A stretch of DNA of 64,000 nt, taken from NCBI RefSeq assembly GCF_025642155.1, contig NZ_CP106798.1, positions 3,038,001 to 3,102,000 of the forward strand, in the 5' to 3' direction. The first letter of the stretch is position 1; each line of letters opens with the position of its first letter. Position numbers and translations under genes: made by a program. This document shows, piece by piece, positions 9,085-19,930 of this stretch. The notes beneath the pieces are model-generated. The model was not told the DNA's origin and made no database searches. It saw nothing but the letters and a program-made list of their open reading frames with translations. This DNA is from Streptomyces sp. HUAS 15-9 (GTDB lineage: Bacteria; Actinomycetota; Actinomycetes; Streptomycetales; Streptomycetaceae).

Positions 9085-11709
9085 TTACGCCGGGGGCAGC
9101 TTGTCCAGCTGGGCCTGGATCCGCGTGATGTCCTCGTCGGCCTTGGCGAGCCGCGTGCGGATCTTGTCCACGACCTGGTCCGGGGCCTTGGCGAGGAACG
9201 CCTCGTTGCCGAGCTTGGCCGTGGCCTGGGCCTTCTCCTTCTCGGCGGCGGCCAGGTCCTTGGCGAGGCGCTTGCGCTCCGCGGCCACGTCGATGGTGCC
9301 GGAGAGGTCGAGGGCGACCTCGGCGCCGGCCACCGGCAGGGTGGCCGTGGCCGTGAAGGACTCGCCCTCCGGCTGCAGGCGCAGCAGCTGACGGATGGCC
9401 GCCTCGTGCGGGGCGAGCGCCGTGCCGTCCAGGGTGAGGCGGGCCGGGACGCGCTGGCCGGGCTGCAGTCCCTGGTCGGCGCGGAAGCGGCGGACCTCGG
9501 TGATGACGGACTGGAGGGTCTCGATCTCCCGCTCGGCCGCCTTGTCGCGGAAGCCGCTGTCGGCGGGCCATTCGGCGATGACGAGCGACTCACCGCCGGT
9601 GAGGGTGGTCCAGAGGGTCTCGGTGACGAACGGGACGACCGGGTGCAGCAGCTTCAGCGTGACGTCGAGGACTTCGCCGAGGACGCGCTTGGAGACCTCG
9701 GCGGCCTCGCCGCCCGCCTGGAACGTCGTCTTGGACAGCTCGACATACCAGTCGAAGACCTCGTCCCACGCGAAGTGGAAGAGGGCGTCGGAGAGCTTCG
9801 CGAACTGGAAGTCCTCGTAGAACGCGTCGACTTCGGCGACGACGGAGTTGAGGCGGGAGAGGATCCAGCGGTCGGTGGCGGACATCTTCGCCGGGTCCGG
9901 CAGCGGGCCGTCCACCGTCGCGCCGTTCATCAGCGCGAAGCGGGTGGCGTTCCAGATCTTGTTGGCGAAGTTGCGGGAGCCCTGGACCCAGTCCTCGCCG
10001 ATCGGGACGTCGACGCCCGGGTTGGCGCCGCGCGCGAGGGTGAAGCGGAGCGCGTCGGAGCCGTACTTGTCCATCCAGTCCAGCGGGTTGACCGCGTTGC
10101 CGAAGGACTTCGACATCTTCTTGCCGAACTGGTCGCGGACCATGCCGTGCAGGGCGATGGTGTGGAACGGCGGGGTGCCGTCCATCGCGTACAGGCCGAA
10201 CATCATCATCCGGGCGACCCAGAAGAAGAGAATGTCGTAGCCGGTGACCAGGACGGAGTTCGGGTAGAACTTCGCGAGCGACTCGGTCTGCTCGGGCCAG
10301 CCGAGGGTGGAGAAGGGCCACAGGCCGGAGGAGAACCAGGTGTCGAGGACGTCGGTGTCCTGACGCCAGCCCTCGCCGCTGGGCGGCTGCTCGTCGGGGC
10401 CGACGCAGACGACCTCCCCGTCCGGGCCGTACCAGACCGGGATCCGATGCCCCCACCACAACTGCCGCGAGATGCACCAGTCGTGGAGGTTGTCGACCCA
10501 GTCGAAGTAGCGCTTCTCCATCTCCTGGGGGTGGATCTTGACCTTGCCGTCGCGGACCGCGTCACTGGCGGCCTTGGCGAGCGGGCCGACCTTGACCCAC
10601 CACTGCATGGACAGGCGCGGCTCGATGGTGGTCTTGCAGCGTGAGCAGTGGCCGACGGAGTGGACGTACGGCCGCTTCTCGGCGACGATCCGGCCCTCGG
10701 CGCGCAGCGCGGCGACGATCGCCGAGCGGGCCTCCAGGCGGTCCAGGCCCTGGAAGGGGCCGTGGGCGGTGATGACGGCGTGCTCGTCCATGATCGTGAT
10801 GGACGGCAGATCGTGCCGCTGGCCGATCTCGAAGTCGTTCGGGTCGTGCGCCGGGGTGACCTTGACGGCGCCGGTGCCGAACTCGGGGTCGACGTGCGTG
10901 TCGGCGACGACCGGGATGGAACGGTCGGTCAGCGGGAGCTTGATGAGCTTGCCGACGAGGTGCTTGTAGCGCTCGTCCTCGGGGTGAACGGCGACGGCGG
11001 TGTCACCGAGCATCGTCTCGGCGCGGGTGGTGGCGACGACGATGGCGTCGTCCCCGTCGCCGTACTTCATGGAGACGAGTTCGCCGTCGTCGTCCTGGTA
11101 CTCGACCTCGATGTCCGAGATGGCCGTCAGACAGCGGGGGCACCAGTTGATGATGCGCTCGGCGCGGTAGATCAGCTCGTCGTCGTAGAGCCGCTTGAAG
11201 ATGGTCTGGACGGCCTGGGACAGGCCCTCGTCCATGGTGAACCGCTCGCGCGACCAGGCGACGCCGTCGCCGAGGCGCCGCATCTGTCCGCTGATCTGCC
11301 CGCCGGACTCGGCCTTCCACTGCCAGACGCGCTCGACGAAGGCGTCCCGCCCGAGGTCGTGCCGGGACTTTCCTTCCTTGCCGAGTTCACGCTCGACGAC
11401 GTTCTGCGTGGCGATGCCGGCGTGGTCCATGCCGGGCTGCCACAGCGTCTCGTGCCCCTGCATGCGCTTGCGGCGCGTCAGTGCATCGATGAGCGTGTGC
11501 TCGAAGGCGTGCCCGAGGTGCAGGCTGCCGGTGACGTTCGGCGGCGGGATGACGACGGTGTACGCGGGCTTGTCGCTCTTCGCGTCCGCCTCGAAGTAAC
11601 CCCGCTCCACCCAGCGCTCGTACAGCGGCCCCTCTACATCGGCCGGCGCGTACTGGGTCGGCAGTTCGGAGTCGGGCGCTGGTGGCTGCTGCTGAGCGTT
11701 CTCGGTCAC
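9085..11709 (-). CDS. valS: Valyl-tRNA synthetase
   Basis: Class Ia synthetase that charges tRNA-Val and edits mischarged threonine. From the GTG at 11709 the protein is 874 aa, the usual length. It has the HIGH-type motif HLGH in [13 protein letters not shown], the KMSKS loop near residue 531, the CP1 editing domain between them, an anticodon-binding domain and a C-terminal coiled coil rich in Lys, Ala and Glu. An upstream in-frame extension to 12021 is antisense to the next gene's repeat region and has no family similarity. I looked for a T-box leader in the 137-bp divergent gap and saw none. Confidence 0.96.
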   Translation of the reverse strand: MTENAQQQPPAPDSELPTQYAPADVEGPLYERWVERGYFEADAKSDKPAYTVVIPPPNVTGSLHLGHAFEHTLIDALTRRKRMQGHETLWQPGMDHAGIATQNVVERELGKEGKSRHDLGRDAFVERVWQWKAESGGQISGQMRRLGDGVAWSRERFTMDEGLSQAVQTIFKRLYDDELIYRAERIINWCPRCLTAISDIEVEYQDDDGELVSMKYGDGDDAIVVATTRAETMLGDTAVAVHPEDERYKHLVGKLIKLPLTDRSIPVVADTHVDPEFGTGAVKVTPAHDPNDFEIGQRHDLPSITIMDEHAVITAHGPFQGLDRLEARSAIVAALRAEGRIVAEKRPYVHSVGHCSRCKTTIEPRLSMQWWVKVGPLAKAASDAVRDGKVKIHPQEMEKRYFDWVDNLHDWCISRQLWWGHRIPVWYGPDGEVVCVGPDEQPPSGEGWRQDTDVLDTWFSSGLWPFSTLGWPEQTESLAKFYPNSVLVTGYDILFFWVARMMMFGLYAMDGTPPFHTIALHGMVRDQFGKKMSKSFGNAVNPLDWMDKYGSDALRFTLARGANPGVDVPIGEDWVQGSRNFANKIWNATRFALMNGATVDGPLPDPAKMSATDRWILSRLNSVVAEVDAFYEDFQFAKLSDALFHFAWDEVFDWYVELSKTTFQAGGEAAEVSKRVLGEVLDVTLKLLHPVVPFVTETLWTTLTGGESLVIAEWPADSGFRDKAAEREIETLQSVITEVRRFRADQGLQPGQRVPARLTLDGTALAPHEAAIRQLLRLQPEGESFTATATLPVAGAEVALDLSGTIDVAAERKRLAKDLAAAEKEKAQATAKLGNEAFLAKAPDQVVDKIRTRLAKADEDITRIQAQLDKLPPA

Positions 11710-11846
11710 GGGGGTCAGTTTAGAGGTGTCACGACCCAGTCCCGAAACGCGTTTGTTCTGTAACGGTGCGCCCCCCGATGCGGTGGGCATTCTGTGCCTG
11801 CGCCAGGATGTCAGGAACACATAAGCATCTGGAGGGGAACCCAGGA

Positions 11847-12806
11847 ATGAGTCACAACCAGCCGGGCCCGTACGGCGGGCAGCCCCAGCAGCCCGGACCG
11901 TACGGCCAGCCGGGCCCCTACGGCCAGCAGCCGCAGGCTCCCCAGCCCGGCTACGGCTACCCCCAGCAGACCCCTCCGCCCCAGCCGGGTTACGGCTACC
12001 CCCAGCAGGGCGTCCCCCCACAGCCGAACCCGTACGGCCAGCCGACGCCCCCCTACGGCCAGCCCGGCCAGCCCGGCTACGCCGTCCCCCAGCCCCCGGC
12101 CCCGGGAGGCGGCAAGAAGAAGACGGGCCTGATCATCGGGGCGGTGGCCGTGGTGGCGGCGGTCGCCGTCGGCGCGTACTTCGTTCTGGGCGCAAGCCAC
12201 TCGTCCGGTCTCGCGCACGACGGTGCGCACAAGCTGACGACTCCGTCGACGGTGATCAGCGAATACAACCGCGTAGGCAAGGGCGGCGAGAGCAGCGGCT
12301 CGAAAGCGGTGAAGTACCTGGACACCGCCGGCGTGAAGAACGGTAAGGCCGTGATCGGCCAGTGGTCCACGGCCGACTTCGGGGACTACGACCCGCAGCA
12401 CCCCGACCCGAGCAAGCTGCCCAGCCAGACCGAGCTGCTGACCGCCAAGGGGATAACCATGGTGGGTGGCTACGGTGACATAGCGGATCCCAAGGCATCC
12501 CTGGACAAGTACTTCACGGCGATCACCGCGGAGGTCACGCAGAACGACTCCTCGTCGTCCTCGTCGGGCACCAAGCTCGTGGGCCAGCCCGAGGACGTCG
12601 ACCTGGACGGCGCACTCATGAAGTGCCAGGCGGCGAAGAGCACCAACTCGCTGACCAAGAAGGACTCGACCGACTGGTTCTGCGTGTGGTCCGACTACAG
12701 CACCATCGCCATGGTGTCCCCCGGCGACAACACCAAGAGCATCGGCAAGGACGAAGCCGTCGACCTGACCACAAAGCTGCGCGAACAGGTCCGCGCCAAG
12801 GCCTGA
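11847..12806 (+). CDS. Pro/Gly/Tyr/Gln-rich membrane-anchored hypothetical protein
   Basis: A 319-aa protein with three parts. Residues 1-85 are a low-complexity cytoplasmic segment of PYGQ and GYGYPQQ repeats. A Lys-rich stop-transfer patch is followed by a single helix at about 92-115, then a 200-aa extracytoplasmic domain with two cysteines close to the C-terminus that could form a disulphide. The ATG at 11847 follows GGAGG and AGGA and is preferred over the longer GTG frame at 11766. This PGY-tail-plus-helix layout is common in actinobacterial membrane proteins of unknown function. It is divergent from valS and convergent with clpX. Confidence 0.8.
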   Translation: MSHNQPGPYGGQPQQPGPYGQPGPYGQQPQAPQPGYGYPQQTPPPQPGYGYPQQGVPPQPNPYGQPTPPYGQPGQPGYAVPQPPAPGGGKKKTGLIIGAVAVVAAVAVGAYFVLGASHSSGLAHDGAHKLTTPSTVISEYNRVGKGGESSGSKAVKYLDTAGVKNGKAVIGQWSTADFGDYDPQHPDPSKLPSQTELLTAKGITMVGGYGDIADPKASLDKYFTAITAEVTQNDSSSSSSGTKLVGQPEDVDLDGALMKCQAAKSTNSLTKKDSTDWFCVWSDYSTIAMVSPGDNTKSIGKDEAVDLTTKLREQVRAKA

Positions 12807-12810
12807 CATC

Positions 12811-12848
12811 GACGAGGGCGCCCGGTGCATGCACCGGGCGCCCTCGTC
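12811..12848. terminator. Bidirectional terminator, perfect 38-bp palindrome
   Basis: Every base of 12811-12848 belongs to a perfect palindrome with 19-bp arms and no spacer; the RNA would form a GC-rich stem closed by a tight loop. It lies 5 bp past the stop of the PGY-rich gene and 20 bp past the clpX stop, so it can end both convergent transcripts. Confidence 0.88.
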
Positions 12849-12868
12849 TTGCGTGTTCGCGGAAGCGG

Positions 12869-14155
12869 CTACGCCGTCTTCTGCTCGCCCTGCCCCCGCC
12901 CCCGCGCATCCCGCGGAATCAGCGTCGGGTTGACGTTCGAGTGGACGACCTCTGCTGTGATGACGACCCGTGCCACGTCCTTGCGGGACGGGACCTCGTA
13001 CATCACCGACATCAGGACCTCCTCCATGATGGCGCGCAGGCCTCGTGCGCCGGTCTGGCGGAGGATGGCCTGGTCGGCGATGGACTCCAGGGCCTCGCGT
13101 TCGAAGTCCAGTTCCACGCCGTCGAGTTCGAAGAGGCGCTGGTACTGCTTGACCAGGGCGTTGCGGGGCTCCACCAGGATCTTGAGCAGGGCCTCGCGGT
13201 CGAGGTTGTGGACCGAGGTGATCACCGGCAGACGGCCGATGAACTCCGGGATCATGCCGAACTTGACCAGGTCCTCCGGCATGACGTCCTCGAAGACGTC
13301 CTTCGATTGCAGCTCACGCTTCGAGCGGATCGTCGCGCCGAAGCCGATGCCCTTCGCGCCGGCCCGTGCCTCGATGATCTTTTCCAGTCCGGCGAACGCG
13401 CCGCCCACGATGAACAGGACGTTCGTCGTGTCGATCTGGATGAACTCCTGGTGCGGGTGCTTACGGCCGCCCTGCGGCGGGACCGAGGCCGTGGTGCCCT
13501 CGAGGATCTTGAGGAGGGCCTGCTGCACACCCTCGCCCGACACGTCGCGGGTGATGGAAGGGTTTTCACTCTTCCTCGCGACCTTGTCGATCTCGTCGAT
13601 GTAGATGATCCCCGTCTCGGCCTTCTTGACGTCGTAGTCCGCGGCCTGGATCAACTTCAGGAGGATGTTCTCGACGTCCTCGCCGACATAACCCGCCTCC
13701 GTCAGCGCCGTCGCGTCCGCGATCGCGAACGGGACGTTCAGCATGCGCGCCAGGGTCTGCGCGAGGAGCGTCTTGCCGGAGCCCGTGGGGCCCAGCAGGA
13801 GGATGTTGGACTTCGCCAACTCGATGGCGTCGTCGCGGCCTTGGGCGCCGCCGTTCTCCCCCGCCTGAACCCGCTTGTAGTGGTTGTACACCGCGACTGA
13901 GAGAGCCTTCTTGGCGGCCTCTTGGCCGACTACATAGCCCTCCAGGAACTCGTAGATCTCGCGGGGCTTGGGGAGTTCCTCCCACCGCACCTCGCTCGTC
14001 TCGGCGAGCTCCTCCTCGATGATCTCGTTGCAGAGATCGATGCACTCGTCGCAGATGTACACACCGGGCCCTGCGATGAGCTTCTTGACCTGCTTCTGGC
14101 TCTTGCCGCAGAACGAGCACTTGAGCAGATCGCCGCCGTCACCGATGCGTGCCAC
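12869..14155 (-). CDS. clpX: ClpX, ATPase subunit of the Clp protease
   Basis: AAA+ unfoldase that feeds substrates into ClpP. The 428-aa protein begins with the zinc-binding domain (CSFCGKSQ ... CDECIDLC, four cysteines), followed by Walker A GPTGSGKT, Walker [10 protein letters not shown] and the pore loop GYVG. A segment [10 protein letters not shown] and the C-terminal small domain complete the family architecture. The start ATG at 14155 fits the usual [13 protein letters not shown] start. It lies 170 bp downstream of clpP2 on the same strand. Confidence 0.97.
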   Translation of the reverse strand: MARIGDGGDLLKCSFCGKSQKQVKKLIAGPGVYICDECIDLCNEIIEEELAETSEVRWEELPKPREIYEFLEGYVVGQEAAKKALSVAVYNHYKRVQAGENGGAQGRDDAIELAKSNILLLGPTGSGKTLLAQTLARMLNVPFAIADATALTEAGYVGEDVENILLKLIQAADYDVKKAETGIIYIDEIDKVARKSENPSITRDVSGEGVQQALLKILEGTTASVPPQGGRKHPHQEFIQIDTTNVLFIVGGAFAGLEKIIEARAGAKGIGFGATIRSKRELQSKDVFEDVMPEDLVKFGMIPEFIGRLPVITSVHNLDREALLKILVEPRNALVKQYQRLFELDGVELDFEREALESIADQAILRQTGARGLRAIMEEVLMSVMYEVPSRKDVARVVITAEVVHSNVNPTLIPRDARGRGQGEQKTA

Positions 14156-14325
14156 GGTGTGCTTCCCCTTCGCCTGGGAGACGCCTGGACGCTTTCGAAT
14201 CCAGCGGCTCCTGGTGCTGCCTTATGTCCGACGGTACCTTGCCGGGCCCCCCGTTCGGGCCCCCCTTGGCACGGTTCACTTTGACGTGCACCGCGCCAAG
14301 GGCGACAGAGTGCGGGTCCTGCGCG

Positions 14326-14991
14326 TCAGCGGACGATCTCGTTGTTCATCTTCCGGGTGGAGATGATCTGGTCGACGATGCCGTACTCGAGCGCTTCCTC
14401 GGCGGTGAGGATCTTGTCACGCTCGATGTCCTCGCGGACCTTCTCGATCGGCCGGTTGGTGTGCTTGGCGAGCATCTCCTCCAGCTGCGACCGCATCCGG
14501 GTGAACTCGTTGGCGATGATCTCCAGGTCGGAGAGCTGCCCGCGGCCGGTGCTGCCGGCCGGCTGGTGGATCAGGACGCGGGAGTTCGGCAGCGCCATGC
14601 GCTTGCCGGGCGTACCGGCGGCGAGCAGGATGGCCGCGGCGGACGCCGCCTGGCCCATGCACACCGTCTGGATGTCGGGCTTCACGAACTGCATCGTGTC
14701 GTAGATCGCCGTGAGGGCGGTCATGTCGCCACCCGGGCTGTTGATGTAGATCGAGATGTCCCGGTCGGGGTCCATCGACTCCAGGCACAGCAGCTGCGCC
14801 ATGACGTCGTTGGCGGAGGCGTCGTCGATCTGGACGCCGAGGAAGATGACGCGCTCCTCGAAGAGCTTCGCGTACGGGTCGTACTCGCGGATGCCCTGGG
14901 AGGTGCGCTCGACGAAGCGCGGAATGACATAGCGGCTCTCGGGCCGCGGCCCGTCGTAGCGGCCGCTGGCGGCGCCGGGGAAGTTGCTCAT
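14326..14991 (-). CDS. clpP2: ClpP2, ATP-dependent Clp protease proteolytic subunit
   Basis: Serine peptidase subunit that forms the mixed ClpP1P2 barrel of actinobacteria. From the ATG at 14991 it is 221 aa, with the catalytic serine in [12 protein letters not shown] (near residue 118), the histidine in RVLIHQP (near 141) and the C-terminal [15 protein letters not shown] segment containing the catalytic aspartate region. An in-frame GTG four codons upstream (15003) is an alternative; neither start has an ideally spaced ribosome site. It follows clpP1 by 70 bp on the same strand, so the two form one operon. Confidence 0.95.
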   Translation of the reverse strand: MSNFPGAASGRYDGPRPESRYVIPRFVERTSQGIREYDPYAKLFEERVIFLGVQIDDASANDVMAQLLCLESMDPDRDISIYINSPGGDMTALTAIYDTMQFVKPDIQTVCMGQAASAAAILLAAGTPGKRMALPNSRVLIHQPAGSTGRGQLSDLEIIANEFTRMRSQLEEMLAKHTNRPIEKVREDIERDKILTAEEALEYGIVDQIISTRKMNNEIVR

Positions 14992-15061
14992 GTGCGTGTT
15001 CACCGTCCTGGTGGCGTTCTGGGGGCTGGAGTACTCGGCGGAGCGTGCGGGGCCGGGCCGG

Positions 15062-15679
15062 TCAGGCACCGGTGCCGCCGCCTCCCGGAACACCGGAGGC
15101 ATGCGTGATGATCTCGTCAATGAGACCGTACTCCTTGGCCTCTTCCGGAGTGAACCAGCGGTCGCGGTCGCCGTCGCGGATGATCGTCTCGACGGTCTGG
15201 CCGGAGTGCTGCGCGGTCAGCTCGGACATGCGCTTCTTGGTGCGCATCAGGTACTCGGCCTGGATCTTGATGTCCGAGACCGTGCCGCCGAGGCCCGCGG
15301 AGCCCTGGTGCATCATGATGTCCGCGTGCGGCAGCGCGAAGCGCTTGCCCGCGGCACCGCCGGTGAGCAGGAACTGGCCCATCGAGGCCGCCATGCCCAT
15401 GGCGATCGTGACCACGTCGTTCGGGATGTACTGCATGGTGTCGTAGATCGCCATGCCGGCCGTCACCGAGCCGCCGGGGCTGTTGATGTAGAGGTAGACG
15501 TCCTTGCTCGGGTCCGCGGCGAGGAGCAGCAGCTGCGCGGTGATCTTGTTGGCGATGTCATCGTCGACCTGCTGGCCGAGGAAGATGATCCGCTCGCCGA
15601 GCAGCCGGTTGTAGACCTGGTCGCCGAGGCCACCACCGATGGAAGGTTCGCCGGCGGCGGAGGGCATCAGATTCGTCAC
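15062..15679 (-). CDS. clpP1: ClpP1, ATP-dependent Clp protease proteolytic subunit
   Basis: First gene of the clpP1-clpP2 operon. From the GTG at 15679, preceded by AGGTGG, it is 205 aa. The catalytic serine lies in [10 protein letters not shown] (near residue 101) and the histidine in IMMHQGS (near 124). A C-terminal Gly-rich tail follows the core. The frame is open for 14 further codons upstream, but those residues are not family-like. A good match to the actinobacterial ClgR box is 140 bp upstream, consistent with ClgR activation of clpP1P2 known in Streptomyces. Confidence 0.95.
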   Translation of the reverse strand: MTNLMPSAAGEPSIGGGLGDQVYNRLLGERIIFLGQQVDDDIANKITAQLLLLAADPSKDVYLYINSPGGSVTAGMAIYDTMQYIPNDVVTIAMGMAASMGQFLLTGGAAGKRFALPHADIMMHQGSAGLGGTVSDIKIQAEYLMRTKKRMSELTAQHSGQTVETIIRDGDRDRWFTPEEAKEYGLIDEIITHASGVPGGGGTGA

Positions 15680-15819
15680 GTATCCACCTGCTCGTCTTAC
15701 GACGGCGCCGGGCCGTCTCACGTAGTCCTGCCGGGGCTTGGCGGGGACTCTGGTCCCCTTGCCCTCGTACTTATGGACCCTAACGCGCTGGTCCCTTCGG
15801 GGAATCCCGTGGAAGGGGG

Positions 15820-15837
15820 TGTTCGCCGGGGGCGTAG
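15820..15837 (-). promoter_or_regulatory. Probable ClgR-binding site upstream of clpP1
   Basis: The 18-mer TGTTCGCCGGGGGCGTAG matches the ClgR consensus WNNWCGCYNANRGCGWWS, as I recall it from Corynebacterium, at all fixed positions except the central A. It lies 140 bp upstream of the clpP1 GTG, within the 350-bp non-coding region between clpP1 and tig. The rest of that region (15680-16030) shows a small GGGGAC/GTCCCC hairpin at about 15745-15760 and a candidate promoter near 15765-15790, and no convincing gene. Confidence 0.6.
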
Positions 15838-16030
15838 CGCGGAGGGCACCGTCGGTAATGCGGTACGGATCGTGGGGGGCGGTATGGAAATCAGCGGGCT
15901 GCGGGCGGGTGGGGGCTGGTCGCGCAGTTCCCCGCGCCCCTTCGGGTCGGCAGCCGCCGCATACGACAACGGACCCCCGGGAGAAAGTCCCCCAAGGGCC
16001 CGTCGTACGCCGTCACACGCTCCGCGGGGC

Positions 16031-17434
16031 TCAGCCCTCGGTCTTCTCCTCGTCCGCGGCCTCGGCGGCACCCTCGACGCCCTCGACGGCCTCGACCGTC
16101 TCCGTGGCCGCCTCGACCTCGTCCTCGTCGTCCAGGTCGACGATCTCGCCGTTCGTGTCCTTCACCGTGGCGGCCTCGACCACGACGGCCAGGGCCTTGC
16201 CGCGGGCGACCTCGCCGACGAGGAGGGGCACCTGGCCGCCCTCGACGACGGCCTGGGCGAACTGGTCGGGGGACATGCCGGAGGACGCCGCACGCCGCAT
16301 GAGGTGCTCGGTGAGCTCCTCCTGGTTGACGTTGAGCTTCTCCGTCTTGACCAGCTCGTCGAGGACGAACTGGGTCTTGATGCCCTTGACCGCGGCCTCG
16401 CGGGTCTCGGTCTCGAACTCCTCGGCGGTCTTGCCCTGGATCTCCAGGTACTTGTCGAGGGTGAGGCCCATCTGCCCGAGCTGGTGGTGCTCGAGGTTGT
16501 GCTTACGGGTGTTGATCTCGTCCTCGAGCAGCTTCTCGGGGACCGGGACCTCGACCAGTTCGAGCAGCTTCTCCAGGACGCGCTCCTGGGCCTGCGTGGC
16601 CTGGTCGTACTGCTTCATGTTCTCGAGGCGCTTGCGGCTGTCCGCCTTCAGCTCGTCGAGCGTGTCGAACTCGGAGGCGAGCTGCGCGAACTCGTCGTCC
16701 AGCTCGGGCAGTTCGCGGGCGGCGACCTGGGTGACCTTGACGGTGACCTCGGCCTCCTTGCCGGCCGCCGAGCCGCCCTTGAGCTCGGAGGTGAAAGTGG
16801 CCTCGCCACCGGCCTCCAGGCCCTTCACGGCGTCGTCGATGCCGTCGAGGAGCTCGCCGGAGCCGATGGTGTAGGAGACGCCCTCGGCCACGCCGTCCTC
16901 GAGGACCTCGCCCTCGACCTCGGCCTGCAGGTCGATCGTGACGACGTCGCCGTCCTCGGCGGCACGCTCGACCGGCGAGGTGGAGGCGAAGCGCTCACGG
17001 AGCTGCTCGACCGACTTCTCGATGTCCTCGTCGGTCACCTCGACGGCGTCGACCTCGACCTCGATGCCCGAGTAGTCCGGGATCTCCAGGGCCGGGCGGA
17101 CGTCGACCTCGGCGGTGAAGTTCAGCGTCTCGCCGTCCTTCAGCTCGGTGATGTCGACCTCGGGCTGGCCCAGCGGGTTGAGCTCGGCCTCGTTGACCGC
17201 CTCGGTGTAGAACTTCGGCAGCGCGTCGTTGACGGCCTCCTCCAGCACGGCGCCGCGGCCGAACCGCTGGTCGATGACGCGGGCCGGGATCTTGCCCTTG
17301 CGGAAGCCCTTCACCGTGACCTGCTGGTTGATTTTCTTGTACGCCGCGTCGAGGCTGTCCTTGAGCTCCTCGAAGGGCACCTCGACAGTGAGCCGAACCC
17401 GGGTCGGGTTCAGGGTCTCCACGGCGCTCTTCAC
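16031..17434 (-). CDS. tig: Trigger factor, ribosome-associated chaperone
   Basis: Binds at the ribosome exit tunnel and helps new chains fold; has peptidyl-prolyl isomerase activity. From the GTG at 17434, preceded by AAGGAG, the protein is 467 aa. It shows the ribosome-binding signature [12 protein letters not shown] near residue 45, a central FKBP-like domain and an alpha-helical C-terminal chaperone domain. The C-terminus ends in a long acidic Ala/Glu-rich tail typical of Streptomyces. It is upstream of clpP1 on the same strand but separated by 350 bp, so it is probably a separate unit. Confidence 0.96.
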   Translation of the reverse strand: MKSAVETLNPTRVRLTVEVPFEELKDSLDAAYKKINQQVTVKGFRKGKIPARVIDQRFGRGAVLEEAVNDALPKFYTEAVNEAELNPLGQPEVDITELKDGETLNFTAEVDVRPALEIPDYSGIEVEVDAVEVTDEDIEKSVEQLRERFASTSPVERAAEDGDVVTIDLQAEVEGEVLEDGVAEGVSYTIGSGELLDGIDDAVKGLEAGGEATFTSELKGGSAAGKEAEVTVKVTQVAARELPELDDEFAQLASEFDTLDELKADSRKRLENMKQYDQATQAQERVLEKLLELVEVPVPEKLLEDEINTRKHNLEHHQLGQMGLTLDKYLEIQGKTAEEFETETREAAVKGIKTQFVLDELVKTEKLNVNQEELTEHLMRRAASSGMSPDQFAQAVVEGGQVPLLVGEVARGKALAVVVEAATVKDTNGEIVDLDDEDEVEAATETVEAVEGVEGAAEAADEEKTEG

Positions 17435-17625
17435 GGTTCGGTCTCCTTGTGGCTGACTTCTTGGTGTTCGCCGGAGCCAGACAGGTCCGGCGGATTTCGC
17501 CGCCCGGAGGAGTTCGTAGGCCGAGTGGGCCGGGACACACGGGCGCGCAGCTTGCATAGTAACCGCAGCGGCCGAACGCCCCAAAAGGCGATCATCAGGC
17601 GTGGCCGACGAATGATCTCGGCCGG

Positions 17626-17702
17626 TGGTCGGGGTGGCGGGATTTGAACCCACGGCCTTCCGCTCCCAAAGCGGACGCGCTACCAAGCTGCGCCACACCC
17701 CG
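17626..17702 (-). tRNA. tRNA-Pro (anticodon TGG)
   Basis: On the minus strand the 7-bp acceptor stem CGGGGTG pairs with CACCCCG. The anticodon loop reads TTTGGGA, giving TGG, and the T-loop is GGTTCAAATCC. CCA is encoded at 17626-17628. Length is 77 nt including CCA. Confidence 0.96.
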
Positions 17703-17865
17703 TCTGGTGCGACACGTAGGGTACATGCCCGCAGGCACTGTGACCGCCGCATTTGCGGAGCGCGTGGGCGCACGGTGGCGCGGCGCGCAACGGGTGTGCG
17801 GCGAGCGCATACGACCCGCTACGATGCCTCCAGTGCCGCGGTCCACGACCTGCGGCGCGTCCTGT

Positions 17866-17936
17866 GCGGGCGTAGCTCAATGGTAGAGCCCTAGTCTTCC
17901 AAACTAGCTACGCGGGTTCGATTCCCGTCGCCCGCT
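17866..17936 (+). tRNA. tRNA-Gly (anticodon TCC)
   Basis: The acceptor stem GCGGGCG pairs with CGCCCGC and the discriminator is T. The anticodon loop is CTTCCAA, giving TCC, and the T-arm has GGTTCGATTCC. The 3' CCA is not encoded. It is divergent from tRNA-Pro with a 163-bp gap that must hold both promoters. Confidence 0.96.
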
Positions 17937-17945
17937 CTGTACGGC

Positions 17946-17986
17946 TCAGGGCCAGGTCAGAGGATGATTCCTCCGCCTGGCCCTGA
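17946..17986 (+). terminator. Terminator after tRNA-Gly
   Basis: Arms TCAGGGCCAGG (17946-17956) and CCTGGCCCTGA (17976-17986) pair perfectly over 11 bp, and the inner bases AGGA/TCCT extend the stem past a small internal loop. It begins 9 bp after the tRNA 3' end. Confidence 0.8.
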
Positions 17987-18079
17987 TCGCTTCCCCGGAC
18001 TGCGTACATACGGGCACGTCTGTACGTGACGTACAGATCCACGCCCGCCCGGAAGTCACATCACTCCCAGAAGCCCCCA

Positions 18080-18274
18080 TCAGAAGCTGATCGAGTTGAT
18101 CGTCTGGGCTATCGAGTCGAGGAACCGCTGGATGGACGGGGCCATGCCGGTCGAGGCGAGGAAGAAGCCGAAGAGGATCGCGACGATGGCGGGGCCGGTC
18201 TTGATGCTCCCCCCTCGGATCAGCACCACAAGGATGATCGCCAACAGCAGCACCACGGACAGTGAAATGGCCAC
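18080..18274 (-). CDS. Small two-helix membrane protein, unknown function
   Basis: A 64-aa protein from the GTG at 18274, with GAGGG 8 bp upstream. It is almost entirely two hydrophobic helices (about residues 2-20 and 26-46) joined by a short RGGSIKTG turn, with a polar C-terminus containing FLDSIAQTINSISF. No known motif. I think similar small proteins are conserved in Streptomyces, but could not search. Longer in-frame starts up to 18487 add a low-complexity, Arg-rich segment without similarity and are not preferred. Confidence 0.65.
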   Translation of the reverse strand: MAISLSVVLLLAIILVVLIRGGSIKTGPAIVAILFGFFLASTGMAPSIQRFLDSIAQTINSISF

Positions 18275-18712
18275 ACTGATCACACCCTCGGTCGGTCCGC
18301 TCTCCCGGCCCGGAGGCACATCCCCGCACCCCCGCCAGAACCATCGTGCCACCAACCCGGTCACCCTATGCGGCGCGTGACGCATCGTCGGACAACCGCC
18401 CGCGACGGGGTGACGCGCGGCACAGTAATTAGGGAGCCCTACCGCACCCGGAGCACAGGGAATTGCGGGCTTGGTTTCGCTGTCCACACATCTCGTCCGC
18501 AGCTAATTCGAATTGTTGGCCGAAGGACCGCGTTATGCCCCAATTAGTCACGACGAATCGGGACATCAAGGGTGAACGGCGGCCTACTATGTGCCGACCA
18601 TCACGTGGACAAAGACGTCGACTTCCGTGAATCCGGGGCACCCGAAGCCCCATAACAAGGAAACACACTGGGGGTTTTACGAAATCCCACAGACGACGCT
18701 AGGGTGCCTCAG
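18275..18712. other. Intergenic region before the acetylase-like gene
   Basis: About 440 bp between divergent genes. It becomes clearly more A/T-rich from about 18420 to 18700 than the rest of the window. Sequences such as AATTCGAATT (18506-18515) and TACTAT (about 18590) look like promoter material for the downstream gene. I see no convincing small gene here. Confidence 0.4.
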
Positions 18713-19891
18713 ATGTTCGACGCCGCCTCGTCCCACGGCCAGCACCGAAAGCCGCTCCCACCGGCACAGTCGCCGGTGAACGGAGTGCCGAGTCCGCGTG
18801 CCCCGATGAGTACGCAGAAGCGGGACAGACCGGGCAAACAGCGCGACTCGTTCTTCGACAACGCCAAGTACCTGGCGATCGTGCTCGTCGCGATCGGTCA
18901 CTCCTGGGAACCGCTGAAGGGCGACAGCCGCATCCTGGAGGGCGTGTACACCGTCGTGTACACCTTCCACATGCCGGCGTTCATCATCATCTCCGGCTTC
19001 TTCTCGCGCAGTTTCGACATGCGCCCGGACCGGCTGAAACGGCTCATCACCGGCGTCGCCGTGCCGTACATCGTCTTCGAGACCGCCTATCCGCTCTTCA
19101 AGCGGTTCGTCGACCACGCCCCTGACCAGGAGATCAGCCTCCTCGATCCCTGGTATCTGACCTGGTTCCTGTGCGCCCTGTTCATCTGGCGGCTGACCAC
19201 ACCCATCTGGAAACTGGTCCGCCTGCCGCTCCCGCTGGCGATCGGCCTCGCCATGCTGGCGTCGGTCACCCCGAACATCGGCGACGACCTGGACCTCCAG
19301 CGCGTCCTGCAGTTCCTGCCGTACTTCGTGCTGGGCCTGTGCCTGAAGCCGCACCACTTCCAGCTGGTGCGCCGCCGCTGGGTGCGCATCGCGTCGGTGC
19401 CGGTCTTCGCGGCCGCGCTGGCGGTCGGCTGGTGGAGCGTGCCGCGGATGAACACCGCGTGGCTCTACCACCGCCAGTCCGCCCAGGAGTTCGGCGCTCC
19501 CTGGTGGTGCGGCCCGCTCATGGTCCTGGCGCTGTTCGGCTGCTCGCTGGTGCTGACCGCCTGCTTCTTCGCCTGGGTGCCGCGCCGGAAGATGTGGTAC
19601 ACCGCGCTGGGCGCCGGCACCCTGTACGGCTATCTGCTGCACGGCTTCGTGATCAAGTTCGCCGACTACCGGGGCTGGTTCGACCACCCCGCGCTGCACC
19701 ACCCGCTCGGCGAGATCCTGGTCAGCGTCCTGGCCGCGGCGGTCGTCACCGTGCTGTGCACCAAGCCCGTGCAACGCGTCTTCCGGTTCGCCATGGAGCC
19801 GAAGATGGAGTGGGCGTTCAAGCGGGACGCGGCCGAACTGGCCCGTGAACGACAGAAGGCGGAAGGCGCCCGCGAGAAGGTCAGCGCGTAG
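18713..19891 (+). CDS. Acyltransferase-3 family membrane protein (fucose 4-O-acetylase-like)
   Basis: A 392-aa integral membrane protein with about ten hydrophobic helices. It probably transfers an acetyl or other acyl group to an extracytoplasmic sugar or cell-wall polymer. After a polar N-terminal tail of about 45 residues comes the family start FFDNAKYLAIVLVAIGHSWE, with the conserved histidine in the first helix. The region TFHMPAFIIISGFFS is also diagnostic. The ATG at 18713 follows AGGG by 8 bp; a GTG nine bases upstream is an alternative. The C-terminus is a charged helix. It stands alone, so the acceptor cannot be inferred from neighbours. Confidence 0.8.
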   Translation: MFDAASSHGQHRKPLPPAQSPVNGVPSPRAPMSTQKRDRPGKQRDSFFDNAKYLAIVLVAIGHSWEPLKGDSRILEGVYTVVYTFHMPAFIIISGFFSRSFDMRPDRLKRLITGVAVPYIVFETAYPLFKRFVDHAPDQEISLLDPWYLTWFLCALFIWRLTTPIWKLVRLPLPLAIGLAMLASVTPNIGDDLDLQRVLQFLPYFVLGLCLKPHHFQLVRRRWVRIASVPVFAAALAVGWWSVPRMNTAWLYHRQSAQEFGAPWWCGPLMVLALFGCSLVLTACFFAWVPRRKMWYTALGAGTLYGYLLHGFVIKFADYRGWFDHPALHHPLGEILVSVLAAAVVTVLCTKPVQRVFRFAMEPKMEWAFKRDAAELARERQKAEGAREKVSA

Positions 19892-19930
19892 CCGGGCCCC
19901 GTCCAAACCGTCCCGCCGTCCGGCCGTCCG

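Noticed and set aside
11710-11846. Possible T-box or other riboswitch before valS
   Set aside because: Only 137 bp shared with a divergent gene; no T-box sequence or stem structure seen.
17626-17936. tRNA pair as an integration site for a mobile element
   Set aside because: No integrase, excisionase or direct repeat of a tRNA 3' end found nearby.
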